NCBI GenBank assembly: GCA_026770575.1
Contig: MU657213.1
Span: forward strand, 178,813 to 238,218
Source of the DNA: Pelagophyceae sp. CCMP2097
Lineage: Eukaryota > Sar > Pelagophyceae
Length of the DNA: 59,406 nucleotides
Direction of reading: 5' to 3'
Shown: positions 31,797 to 42,514 of the stretch, in pieces
Layout: every line of letters starts with the position of its first letter
Numbering within the stretch: position 1 is the first letter of the stretch
Notes under the pieces: generated by a model
Seen by the model: the letters and a program-made list of their open reading frames with translations, nothing else
What the model was told of the DNA's origin: nothing
The model's database searches: none
Program-made: the position numbers and the translations under genes

Positions 31797-33538
31797 TCAA
31801 AACGTCACAAAGAGATCCGGACCAGAGTACACTGGTATAGGCGCCTGCTCCACCGAGTCCGGGTAGGCCTAGATGGGCGTGGTGCGCAAAGAGTGGGAGG
31901 ACGGTCGAAAAAGACGGTCGAAAAGGCTCACTTCGTAGTTTGACGTGTCGTACTCGTCCTTGACCAAAGGCAGCACGGGCGCCGCCATCGTCTTCGCCGC
32001 CATGGCGTCAAAGTCGTGTCCTGTGGCGGGCGTGAGGACGCGGCGCGAGAGCGGTCGCCGCGGCGACGCAAGTTCAACAGACGGGTCTCGTGCGACAGAA
32101 TTCGACGGGTCGATTTACGCACCGGCGAAGAACTTGTGCTTCTTAATGTCCTGCGCGCCGCCCTTGAGGCAGCCGTAGCGCTTGGTGAGGTCCGAAACCA
32201 AGAGCTTTTTGATGAGCGATTTTGCACTCCGCTCGATAAACCTGCGCGTCGGCGCGGTCCGCGTTTTGTGCCATCGCATCGCGTTTTGTGCCATCGCATC
32301 GCACCTCGGGAAATTGAGCTTGCCGTTCAGGATCTGCTGGTAGATGCCCATGGGGTCGTCGTCCACATACGGCGGCTGCCCCACCATCATCTCGTAGAGC
32401 AGGATGCCCAGCGTCCACCAGTCCACGCCCTTGCCGTGGCCCTTATTCAACAGGACCTAAAAACGGGCGTCTCGGGGCCGCGTCGTCCGAGGCCCTGTCT
32501 CCGGCCCTGCCTCGGGCCCTCAAGAAGGTCGCCGGCCCCTTTGTCGGCGTCCCCGCGTCGAACAAGAGCCCTCTACGCGCCTCTGGCGCGATGTACTCGG
32601 GCGTGCCGCAGAGCGTGTACGTCTTGAAGACGACGCGCTTGGCAAAGCCAAAGTCGGTGATTTTGATGTACCCTTCCTACGAATTTCACAGGGTGGCCGC
32701 CCGCGCGCGGCCTCGGCGTGCCTGATTCAAAGGCCGCACCTTGTCCAGCAACAAATTCTCCGGCTTCAGGTCTCGGTAGATGAAGTCGTGCGTGTGCAGG
32801 TACTCGAAGATGAGCGCGACTTGCGCCTGTTTTTCGTTTCGTCCAATCGCCGACGCGCGGACGACTCGTATCGTCGCCCTTTTCCGGCCTTTTCCCCCGG
32901 CTTCTTTCGGCCCGCGCACCGAGTAGAAGCGCGCGGAGACGGTGTCGAGGCGCCCCGAGTTTCGGAGGTGGGTAAAGAACTCGCCGCCGATGACGTACTC
33001 GAGGCACATGTAAAGTTGCCGTTTGTCTAGCGCAAAGATCGGGCGAGCCGCGAAACATCAAGGCGACATGAAAACAACGAAGCGCACCTTGGAAGGTGCA
33101 GGCGAGGTGGACGATGAACGGGTGCTTGCACTGGTCCAGAATAGTCTTTTCAGACATGATGTGCTCCACCTACGCCCCGAGGCGCGCTCAAGGGCGCGCG
33201 TGCCGGTGCCTTCCAAAGGCGGTGATTCCTCTGCCCGTCCCCCCGGCGATGCGCGGCCCGCGCTGGCGCCTGGCGGAGTCTGGCGAGCCGCACCTGCTGG
33301 AGGCGGATGACCTCGGATTTCTTCAGGATTTTAATGGCCCACTGCGTCGTCGTCGCCTAGGAACGTCGTCCGCGCGCGCTCCGCGCGCTCCCCCGCGCGG
33401 CCGCCGCACCTTGTGCGTGGCGAAGCGCACTCGCCCGAAGCTGCCGGTGCCGAGGGTCACCCCCATGACAAAGTCATCGGTGCTCTTGGCGGCAATCGCC
33501 GCAAAGGCGTGCGGCGGAGGCGTCGTCCCGTCGCCCAT
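31797..33538 (-). CDS. AGC kinase, cAMP-dependent protein kinase catalytic-subunit type
   Basis: This gene has many small exons from Met 33538. The order is [20 protein letters not shown] (Gly loop), [13 protein letters not shown] (catalytic Lys), [60 protein letters not shown] (catalytic loop), [12 protein letters not shown] (DFG), [13 protein letters not shown] (activation loop Thr and APE) and [20 protein letters not shown]. The C-terminal tail reads [17 protein letters not shown] and, after another intron, [11 protein letters not shown] to the TGA at 31799-31797. This tail pattern is that of PKA/PKG catalytic domains. There is no regulatory cyclic-nucleotide domain in the frame. It should phosphorylate Ser/Thr in basic contexts. 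One intron contains a 20-bp tandem duplication (32261-32300). Confidence 0.9.
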
Positions 33539-34166
33539 CCTGGCGCGCCGCCGGCGCGGGGCGAGCCGTCGGGCCGCGCGGGCCCTCGTTGGGCGCTAAG
33601 GAGACGGTTGCCGGAGGAAGTAACGGCTGCCTCACAAATCCCTTTTTCGAGAGGATTTTCGTGATGAGGCCACGCAATTCGGCCGCAATTGCATCCAACG
33701 CCCAAAGTTCGATTACGTTTAACTCGAAAGATGATATTTCGTTTACATTTCCCTCGAAATTCGAGTGTTTCCTCAGTTTCGTCTCTTTTCAAGGCCACTT
33801 ACGCAATTATTTCATTCAACACTTACGTCACTTGCTACGTTTCTTCCGCAAGAAGGTCAACTCACAACTTCAAACTTAAATGATTTTATAACCGTCAGCG
33901 ATAGATCGGAACCCGGCGGCGCTCAAATAGGAGACAACAACCTCTGTGCTAGTCGAGGAGGCGGCTTTCGAAGCGCAAAGTGCGCCTCATCTTGCCCAGA
34001 GGCTGCCGAACCGCAACGAAATCTAATGCCTCTCCCTCGACAAATCTTCTTTCATACCGTCATCAAATCCCTGAAATCCCTCATTCTTTTTAATATTAAT
34101 TTTATAAACTAAACTTGAAATTTAAATATTAGCCGGGGATCCGATCGAAGCCTCCCCATTTCTTCC
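33539..34166. promoter_or_regulatory. AT-rich shared upstream region of PKA and OGT-like genes
   Basis: These 628 bp separate divergent starts. The part from about 33670 to 34135 is clearly AT-rich against the GC-rich coding flanks, with a poly-T/TTAATATTAA patch near 34090-34105. That is consistent with a promoter or nucleosome-poor region. No gene is seen. Confidence 0.5.
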
Positions 34167-37100
34167 ATGTCTTTAAGGCGCGCGGCGCGCGGGGTAGCTG
34201 CGCCGCGCGCCCGCCGCCGCCTCTTCCTGCTCCTCTGCCTCGGCGTCCGCCTCGGCGGCGGCGGCGCTCGCAGCGCGACCGTCTCGGTCTCAGATGAGAG
34301 GGCCCGTGCAGCCGACCTCTTGGCACGCGTGATGGAGGGCGTCTCCTTGCAGCAGAAAGGCCTCTACGATGCGGCGGCGGCGGTCTATTCGCGCGTCCTC
34401 GCCGACGACGCCGACAACGCCGACGCGTTGCATCTGCTGGGTCTAGTCACGTACCAACAAGCCGACGGCCGCGCCGCCGCCCTGCTAGAGGCCGCGGCCA
34501 TGGTCACGTCCGACCGCCGCGTCCCATTGAACCAGTCGGCGCGCGCGCGGCAGAAGGGCGCAAGCCGCTGGACGCACCTATGACGACGCGCGGGGGCACT
34601 CGGGCCCATGGTTTCGGCCCCGTCCGCCTCCTTGCCCGGTCGCTGCCTCTGCCGCCGTACTCGGGCCCATCGCGGGCCCCGCGTTGCAACCTTGCCTGGC
34701 GCAGGCGCGCGGCGGTGCTGCGGCCGGGGGATGGCGGGATGCTGGCGAACCTTGGCGAAATGCTACGAGCGGCAGGCGACCTTGCCGGTGCGTCCGCCAC
34801 TCGACAGATGGCCGCGCTACTCGGCAGATACGAGGAACCCGGGCCGTGTGCAGGCGTCCTCTGGAACTCGACCCCCGGGTCGGCGACGCACGGGGGTGTA
34901 GGCGCGGCGGACGCTCTACGGCGCGCGGGGATTTTGGCGCCCGATTCCGAACTCGTGTGGCGCAACGCCGCCGCAGTCGCGCAGCAGGCGGGCGACTGGC
35001 AGACCCTCGAGGAAAGCGACCGCCAGCTCCTCCGCGTGCTCGGGCTCGACGCCGACGCCGCCGCGCGGCCCGCGGGCGAGTCGCCCTTGGACGCGCGCGG
35101 GGGCCATCCGCGTGTGAACCCTTTAGACGTAGGCCTGCCGGTCGAGGACCTCGAAGTCCGGACGCGCGTCGAGTTGGCCGACGCCGTCCAGCGCCAGGGC
35201 GACCGCCCCGAGGAGGCGTGGGCGCTCTTCGACGCCGCGTGAAGACCCGCGTTGAATGGACGCAGCCCGGACCGCCGCAGCGACGACGTATCGGAGCCTT
35301 AAACCTGTCATGAGCCCCGCCGTAGGTTGCGCGTCGCTCCCGAGGACGCGCGTGCGCTCATCGGCGCTGGCGTCGCGGCGCAACACTTAGGCCTCCTGGA
35401 TCAAGCGGCCGAACTCTACACTTCGGCCATCGCCGCCGCCGAAACGGCGCCGCCCGACGACGCCGCCGCAAACGAGGCCATCGGCCGGCAGGTGCGAAGA
35501 CGCCGCGGAGCCCTCGAGGAGAGGTCCAAGAGCGCCAGCCCTCGAGGAGAGGCTCTTCGAGAGGGGGGCCTTTCGAAGGATGCTCCGCAGGCGCGCGTGA
35601 ACCTCGCCGCCGTGTTCCACGAGCGCGGCGACATGTTGTCTGCTATTTTTATGTACAAGGCCGTGCTCGAGACGGCGCCCGGGGACACTCAGGCTTTAAA
35701 TAACCTCGGCGCGGCTTTGGTCACCGTGGGCCGCCACGACGAGGCCGTAGAGGTGCTCGAGCGCTGCCTCGCCGCCGATTCGGACCAGCCGCAGGCGCTG
35801 ACGAACCTGGCGCTGCATTACGGAAACGAAGGTGCTTCACTTGGAAACCCGATTGACCGGCCCGCGAGAGAGCCCCCCCCCGGGCCCTCAATCCCATGCC
35901 GCAAGTCCAGAGGCTGCGGCGGCGCCCTCGACCGAGACCACGGGGCCGAAAGCGTCTGTCTGACGCCCCCATGGCACGACGTCGCGTGTCACCAGGCGAG
36001 ATGGCGCGCGCGGCCGAGTACTCGGCCGCGGCGCGCGCTTTGCTCGCGCGGCGGCCCGACGAGCGCTCGCGCAACGCGAGGGCAGGTTCGTGGCCAGTTT
36101 TTTGTCACCGTGCTTGCGGCCGGCCGGCGTGCCCGCGCGCGCCGCGGTCCCCTGCGGCCTTCTGCTGCGCCGACGCTGCGCTAGGCCTGCTGCTGCGCGA
36201 GGTTACGTCTATGTCGCCGGTAGTGACGTCGACAGTAGACGTTTGCACCGTGCGCGCCGCCCTCGCTGTCCGAGTGGCCACGCTCCTCCACGCGCTCCGC
36301 GGCAATTCCACCTACCGCGCACAAAGGCGCGTCCACGAGCCCGTCTCTGACGTCGAACAGGTGCGTCGATGCGTTTGTAGAGAGACGGTCTATTCCTCGA
36401 GAGACCCATCTCCCAAAGGTGCACTTCTATCTCCCATACGCCGGCCTCAACGACCGCCCTCTCCAAGAGGCCATCGTCCAAGTCTTCGAGCTCGTCGCGC
36501 CCACCGTCGGGGTAATAGCGCCGCACGCCGCGCAAGCGTCGCTGGAATGTTTGGGCGGGCCCGCGGCGGCGCTCGGGAAGCGGCTCGGAAAGCGGAAGAC
36601 GCGCGTCGGCTTCACTTCGAAGTTCTTCGGCGAGCACGAGCCGCACGGCTTGTTGCTGGAAGGTGTCGTGGAGCATTTGCCGCGGGACAGATTTGAAGTA
36701 TATGTCCTCCCCATTGCGTCGCCCGGACGCGCCGCCGCCTCCGAGCTTTTAACGAGGGCGGCGGACTTGGTCGTGCCGCTCTCGCTCAACTTCGCCCAGG
36801 CGCGCGCCGCCCTCGTCTCAGCGCAGTTGGACGTCCTCGTCTTTGCGGATCTGTTGTCAGAGCCCATGTCTTACTTTCTCGGTGAGTGGCCACGGACAAA
36901 TGGGCCACAAGCTTACTTTTCGAGACACGCCCCGCGCTTCCCAGGCTTCTCGCGCTTCGCGCCCATCCAGCTCGCGTTCTGGGGCAACCCCATCAGCTCG
37001 GGCCGCGGCTCGATCGATTACTTTGTCTCGGTGAGGAGCCGCGACGCAATGCGAAAGAGGACCCTCGACGGGCGCTCGAGCTCCTTTGCAGGCGGACCGC

Positions 37101-38400
37101 ATGGAGCACCCGTTCCGCACGACGCTGCCGGCTTCGGAGGAGCCGTACACGGAACAAGTTTTGACGCTCGACGGCCAAGGCATCTGGTGACGACCAGCGC
37201 GGCAGAAACGAAGACGGCCCTGAGGGACGGCCCTGAGATGATATACAGCCCCGCGGCGGTCCCGCGACGGTCCCTATACTGCCCGACGTTGACCTGCTGT
37301 GACAAAAAGGTACCGCAAGCCCGTCCTCGCGCCAAGTGCGTTGTTCCCTCCCATGGGCGACGCCGCTCGCCCCGCCGTCGTCTCGGCGGCGCGCCGCGCG
37401 CTGGGCCTGCCCGAGCGCGCGACGCTCTTGCTCTGCGCGCAATCGAACTTCAAATTGCACCCGAAATACGATCAAGTCGTCCTCCGCATCCTCCAGATCA
37501 CGTCAAACGACACGCTCGTCGTCTTCACAGAGGGCAGGCGCGCACGATGGACGAAACTCCTCCGCGAAAGACTCGAAACAGCGCTCGGTGAGAAGGCCGC
37601 GAAACAGCGGGCTTTTGGCCGCGTGACTCCGTTTGGAGCCGCGTGACTCCGTTTCGAGGTCCCGTGCTGAACAACCGCGTCGTTTTTCTACCGCGCCAAC
37701 CGCCCGGCGACGCGTACATGCAGATGCTCGCCTGCTCGGACGTCATTATCCACCCGTTCCCCTTTGACGGCTCGCGGACCTCGGCGGACGGTGCGCCGGG
37801 CGGCGGCTCTGGGGGGCGCGCGCACCGGCAGACGGAAGACCTCGGCAAACTTGCAGCGCAGGCATCGCGCTGGCCATCCCCGTCGTGACGCGGCCCACGG
37901 TCCACCTCCGCGCGCGGTGCGTCTGCGGCGCGTGAGGGGCTCTTTTCGACTGCCCCGGAGCGCGCGCCGGCCTCAGCCACAGCCCGCGTTTCGCCCTCTT
38001 TTCGACTGCCCTCGTGCCCGCGCTCAGACGCCGCCGCAGGATGGCGGCGTCGTTCTATGCGACGATGGGGCTCGACGACGGCGCGAAATCTTGCCTCGTC
38101 GCGGACTCGACGGACGATTACGTAGAGTTCGCGGTGCGTCTCGTCCCGCCAAAAAAAACGTGAAACCTGCCTGCCCAGGCGCGGCTCGCCGGCAACGCGG
38201 CTTTCCGCGCGAGCGTGTCGGCGCGCATCCGTGAAACGTCGCATCTGATCTGGGAGGACCGGCACTACGTATACGAGGTGAGGAGCAAGTTCCGAGTTGG
38301 TTTGCGCGTTTTACGGAGCAACACGTTCGTTATAGTGGGCGCGGCTGCTCTCCCGCCTCGTCGGCGCGCCGGCCGTGGCCCCGGGCGACGTCGGTGCGTC
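34167..38400 (+). CDS. TPR protein with O-GlcNAc-transferase-like (GT41) catalytic domain
   Basis: This gene has many exons. Met 34167 begins a leader with a hydrophobic core (RRRLFLLLCLGVRLGGGG). TPR-like repeats follow: QQKGLYDAAAAVYSRVLADD with ALHLLGLVTYQQ, GGMLANLGEMLRAAGDLA, VNLAAVFHERGDMLSAIFMY and TQALNNLGAALVTVGRHDEA. The catalytic part has RVGFTSKFFGEHEPHGLLLE (36601 on), APIQLAFWGNPISSG, LLLCAQSNFKLHPKYDQVVL, VVFLPRQPPGDAYMQMLACS, VIIHPFPFDGSRTSADG and IALAIPVVTRPTVHL. Order and spacing match the GT-B core of OGT/SPINDLY-type GT41 enzymes. A signal-like leader is odd for a cytosolic OGT and suggests the Golgi/ER. The donor sugar is not readable. Exon borders are only partly resolved, and the 3' end (about 38400) is uncertain. 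Confidence 0.75.
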
Positions 38401-38539
38401 GCACCCCCCGCGGAGCCGACGGGGAGGCCACTCGAGGAGCACCGGGTGCAAAGGCGCTATCGAAGGCGTTTACCCGATGACTTGCAAAGGAGCGCGTCAC
38501 ATCGCGCCGCCGCACCAGGCTGCGACGCGGCGTGCCTCG

Positions 38540-40759
38540 CGCGCGGGCAGAGGACGACGAATTCGTTCGCTGGGACGGAGCACCAGTTTGCGGCTCGGCG
38601 GAAACCGGCAGACGGCCCTATTGCGAGCGGCGCAGTGGGCGCTCGTGAGACCGGTGCAGAGGGCGCTCGTGCGAGCGGTGCAGAGGGCGTCGCGGCGCCG
38701 TCGCCCCGCGTCGAGTGCGCGGGGACGGACGCGCTCGCGTTGGGCTGGGCGCGCGAGGCGCGGAAAGTGTACGATTTCGGAGACGTGGCGGAGAGCATCC
38801 AACTGCTCCAAAACGTCGCCGCCGCGTGCTTCGACGACGGCGCAGCGACTGGGTGCTGCCGCGGGCTGGTGCGTTCCCGCCGGTCCCGGGAAGCTTTGGG
38901 GAAGCCGCGTCGCACGGACCTTTGCGGTTTGTCGTCAATCGACCTTGCGAGGGCCGCCGCGTCGCAAGGAGTCCTTAGGCCGAGTCGCGCGTGCGGAGCG
39001 ACCTCGGCGCGGCGCTGCAGCAGCGCGGTGATCTTGTGGCGGCGGCGCGCGAGCTGCGGAGGTCGCTTGAACTGGACGGGACGAACGCGGTCGCGCTGAA
39101 CAATCTCGCAGTCACGCTGCACGGTTCAGCCGAGGCCGTGGAGCTCTACGCGGCGGCTCTTGAGGCGTCGCGAGACCCGTCGCAGCGCGCCAACGCGCTG
39201 TTCAACGCGGCGAATGCGGACCGCGACGGTGGGGACGTTGCCGGCGCCGCGAAGCGGCTCGTAAGCGGCCTGGGTGCCTCGGGATCCGACCAACTCCTCA
39301 ACGCTTTGATGCAGCCGGCGAACCACCACGCGCCTGACGCCGCCGCTGCCCAACTGCGCTTGGAGGCCCTCGTCCCGGCGACGTCGCTGGCAGTGCTGCT
39401 CTCGCACCTCGCGCCGCTCAGCAATTTCTTCCCTTCAGACGACGGCGCACCGTCGGGCGCCGGCGACACGCTGAGCGCGCGCTTCGGCGCGCTCGCCGCG
39501 AAACACGCCGCGCGGAAGCCCTGGGGGCTCGATCCCGTTGAGCGACGCGGTCCGGACGGCACTTACGGGGACGGCGACGTCTCAGGCGGCGCTTTCGAGT
39601 CGGGAGTGGAGCGCGCGCCGACGGCGGACGAGGTGTCGCCGCTCGGCGGCGCGCACGAGCGGCGCGGCGTGCATGTCGTGACGCAACCGTTTTCCGCGTC
39701 CACGGTGCTACGGACGGCAGAAATGAAATTCGTTTTGATGATGAATCTCCTCTGCGCTCACGTCGACGCCGTCCACGTCCTCGCGGAGACCGACGCCGAC
39801 GCGCGGGTGTACGAGGCGTTGGCCGACGGCCACGCGGGCGCGCGCGCTAAGCTCCGAGTCCAAGTATTGCACCGGAGGTCCGTTCCGCCGCTCCGCCGGA
39901 GGCCGCCGCGCAAACGCGCGGCGTAGGCTGCGCTTTCGCGACGCGTTTGAGTACGCCGCGACGCATCTTTCCGGCGAGGTGGTGGCGGTGGCAAATGCGG
40001 ATGTGTTCTTCGACGAGACTCTCGCAAGGTGAGTCCCTCGCGAGGCCATTCCCACGCGACGCCGCGGCCGCGGAGCGGCGTCGCAGGATCGGCGACGCGC
40101 GTAGCCTCGACTTGACGAACCGCGTCTTCGCGCTGGTGCGACCGCGCCGGAGATGTCGAGAGGATGTCGGCGACCGACGAGACGGGGCGTCAAGGATCGG
40201 AAACAATACGCCTGACAAAAGCCGCGCTAGGTGCGGTGGGACTGGGCGTGCGCGCGGTTCGAGACCAGCGACGTTTCCATCGTTTCCGCGGCCGTCAACG
40301 AGACTCGGCGGCGAAGCGCTGGCGACTGCAACCGCCTCGAGCCGCGGACAGACTCGTGGGTCGCATGCCCTCGCCGGGGCGGACGCCGGGGGACGGCGGC
40401 GCGGCCCTTGGACGGCGGGGGCGTATCGGACGGCGGGCCGCGTATTGGACGGCGGGCGGTATTGGACGGCTGGCCATTGTAGGCAAGACGCCTGGATCTT
40501 CCGATCCCCACTCCCGGCCGCCGCGCTCGAGTCCCAAATCGAACTCGGCCGCGCGCGCTGCGACAACCGCCTCGCCGCCTTCCTCGAAAAAGCCGTGGGC
40601 ATGGACCTGGCCTCGCCGTCATTGTCGATCCGTTCGAACCACATCCAGGGCGTGCTCGCGGGGCCCGTCGCTCAAAACCTCCGCGCGTACGCGTCCGACG
40701 CCGACGAGGTCAAAGGCGCCTCCAAGTACGTCCTCCTCTCCGACCAGTGGCTCTTCTAA
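38540..40759 (+). CDS. TPR protein with uncharacterised glycosyltransferase-like C-terminus
   Basis: The exons read AEDDEFVRWDGAPVCGSAET (about 38540), VYDFGDVAESIQLLQNVAAA (about 38770), then a long exon from about 38989. That long exon carries the TPR stretch RSDLGAALQQRGDLVAAARE and LELDGTNAVALNNLAVTLHG. The C-terminal domain begins with HVVTQPFSASTVLRTAEMKF and continues with LRFRDAFEYAATHLSGEVVA, VANADVFFDETLAR|GTGAGT, VRWDWACARFETSDVS, and SQDAWIFRSPLP joined in phase across 40362-40483. It ends DEVKGASKYVLLSDQWLF at 40759. The NAD-x-F-F-D element resembles the metal-binding region of GT-A glycosyltransferases, which is why I lean to that reading; the family is otherwise unknown to me. 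It follows the OGT-like gene on the same strand and could even be fused to it. The start codon was not identified. Confidence 0.6.
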
Positions 40760-41038
40760 GGTTTCGGGCCTTAGAGCGGGCCGCCCAGGAGGTCCATCTT
40801 CCGACGAGTCACACATCCGCCGACGAGTCCAGATCCATCGCCTTTTGATCGGGGGGGGCTCGTGACCTGGAGTCGCCGAGCAAGCGCAGGGAGGCGCGCG
40901 GCGACAGCATGCAGACTATCCACCACCTCGCCGAACGCTGAAAATATTTCGGCGACGTTCGGGTGACCGCGCCCCACAAAGTCTCCCACGCTGGCCGCCA
41001 CGCTGCTGCGCTTCGTCCTGCTGGGGCGCGCGGCTGCG

Positions 41039-42439
41039 ATGGCGCCCGCGCTGCGCCGGAGCCCGCGCGCGGCGGCGGTGGCGGTGTCTACGGCGCCGGC
41101 GAAGCGGGTGCGGGCGACGACCGGCCCCGCCGCACCTCGGCGCGCGAGCACGGCGGCGGGGGTCGAGGGCGAGGGCGAGTGCGAGGGCGACGACGTGTTC
41201 GAGTTCGGCGTCGACGAAGCGGGCCGCGGGCCTTTGGCCGGCCCCGTCGTCGCGGCGGCGTGCTGGCTGCCTGACGGCGTGACGGTTGAAGGCGTGCGCG
41301 ACAGCAAGGCCATCAAGACAGAAGCGGAGCGAGAAGAGGTCTATAAGCGCCTCGTATCCACGCCGGGCGTGCGCTGGGCCGTGGCATCGCGGGGTCCCGC
41401 TGATATCGACGAAATCAACATTCTGGAGGCCACGCTCGCATGTATGCGCGAGGCCACCTATACGCTCTGCGGCCTCCAAGTCGAACACGACGCCGCGGAA
41501 GGCGCGCCGGCGAAAGCCGCGAAAGGCGCGCCGGCGAAAGACGTGCCGCTGTTCCGGGCCCTCGGGGACGAGCCGCTGTTTCGAGCCTTAGTTGACGGAA
41601 ATCAAAACCCATGGAAGAAGCGCACAACCGCCGCCGCCGAACTGCGCCTTTCCGCGAGGACGGAAGTCAAGGGCGACGGCCGCATCGCGAGGAAGCCGCG
41701 TCCGCCACAGACGTGCGCCGTCCGCTCTCAAGCCTTTCTATAGGCCTGCATCTCGGCCGCGAGCGTCATCGCCAAGGTGACGCGGGACCGGCTCATGGCG
41801 GCCGTCGACTTGGATTTCCCGCAGTATAATTTTTCGCAACATAAGGGCTATGGCACCGCCGCTCACATGGCCGCCATCCACAAACACGGCTACTGCGCCG
41901 CGCACCGCACGTCCTTCGAACCCATCAAGGGCATGATCGCGCGCGAAAACGCAAACGCCGACGACGTCGCGGTCAAGCCGCGCAAGCGGCAAGCCAAAGA
42001 CGAGACGGCCCCTTATGGAGACGTCCCATTGGAAAAGGCCACGAAGAAGCCCCGCGCGAAAAAGGCCATGGACGCCGCCGAGGCGCCTCCTGCCGTCACG
42101 GACGGCGCCGAGGCGCCAGCGAAGGCTGCACGCAAGCCTCGCGCGAAGAAAGCCGAGGCCCCAGCTGCTGCCACGGACGCGGAGGCGGCGGCGCCAGCGA
42201 AGGCTGCGCGCAAGCCGCGCGCGAGCAAGGCCGCCGAGGCGCTCGCTCCAACTGCTGCTCCGGACGACGCGGAGGCTCCGGACGACGCGGAGGCGCCAGC
42301 GAAGGCTGCGCGCAAGCCTCGCGCGAAGAAAGCCGAGGTTCCGGCTGCGGCTCCGGACGACGCAGACGACGTGGAGGCGGCGGAGGCGACTGCGGCTCCG
42401 GCGAAGAAAGCCCGCAAGCCGCGCGCGAAGAAAGCATAG
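41039..42439 (+). CDS. RNase HII with basic histone-H1-like tail
   Basis: The likely exons are 41039-41686 and 41744-42439. The phase-0 join restores VKGDGRI|ACISAASVIAKVTRD, the conserved RNase HII stretch, and implies a GC donor (GCGAGG). Catalytic motifs: GVDEAGRGPLAGPVVAA (Asp/Glu near residues 59-60), VRDSKAIK, ALVDGNQNP with the third acidic residue, and HKGYGTAAHMAAIHKHG. The family cuts RNA in RNA-DNA hybrids and removes single ribonucleotides from DNA. The N-terminal 50 residues are Arg/Ala-rich, possibly an organelle signal. An insert with an AKAAKGAPAKD repeat precedes the DGN motif. The last about 145 residues are a Lys/Ala/Pro tail with KAARKPRAKKAE repeats. The single-subunit bacterial-type enzyme, not eukaryotic RNASEH2A, fits best. 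Confidence 0.88.
42030..42436 (+). repeat. Coding repeat of the KAARKPRAKKAE type
   Basis: At least five imperfect copies of an Ala-Pro-Ala-Lys-(Ala/Lys)-Ala-Arg-Lys-Pro-Arg-Ala-Lys/Ser-Lys-Ala unit are separated by acidic Ala/Asp/Glu spacers. The basic units resemble the C-terminal tail of linker histone H1 and AT-hook-like DNA-binding tails. The DNA units (about 63-75 bp) are similar enough to be read as tandem duplications. Confidence 0.85.
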
Positions 42440-42514
42440 GAATTCCTAAAGCGGCACCTTACGGACCCCTTCCGCCGCCGCCCAAAAGTTGCCGCAACAT
42501 GAGCCTCGGTGGGC

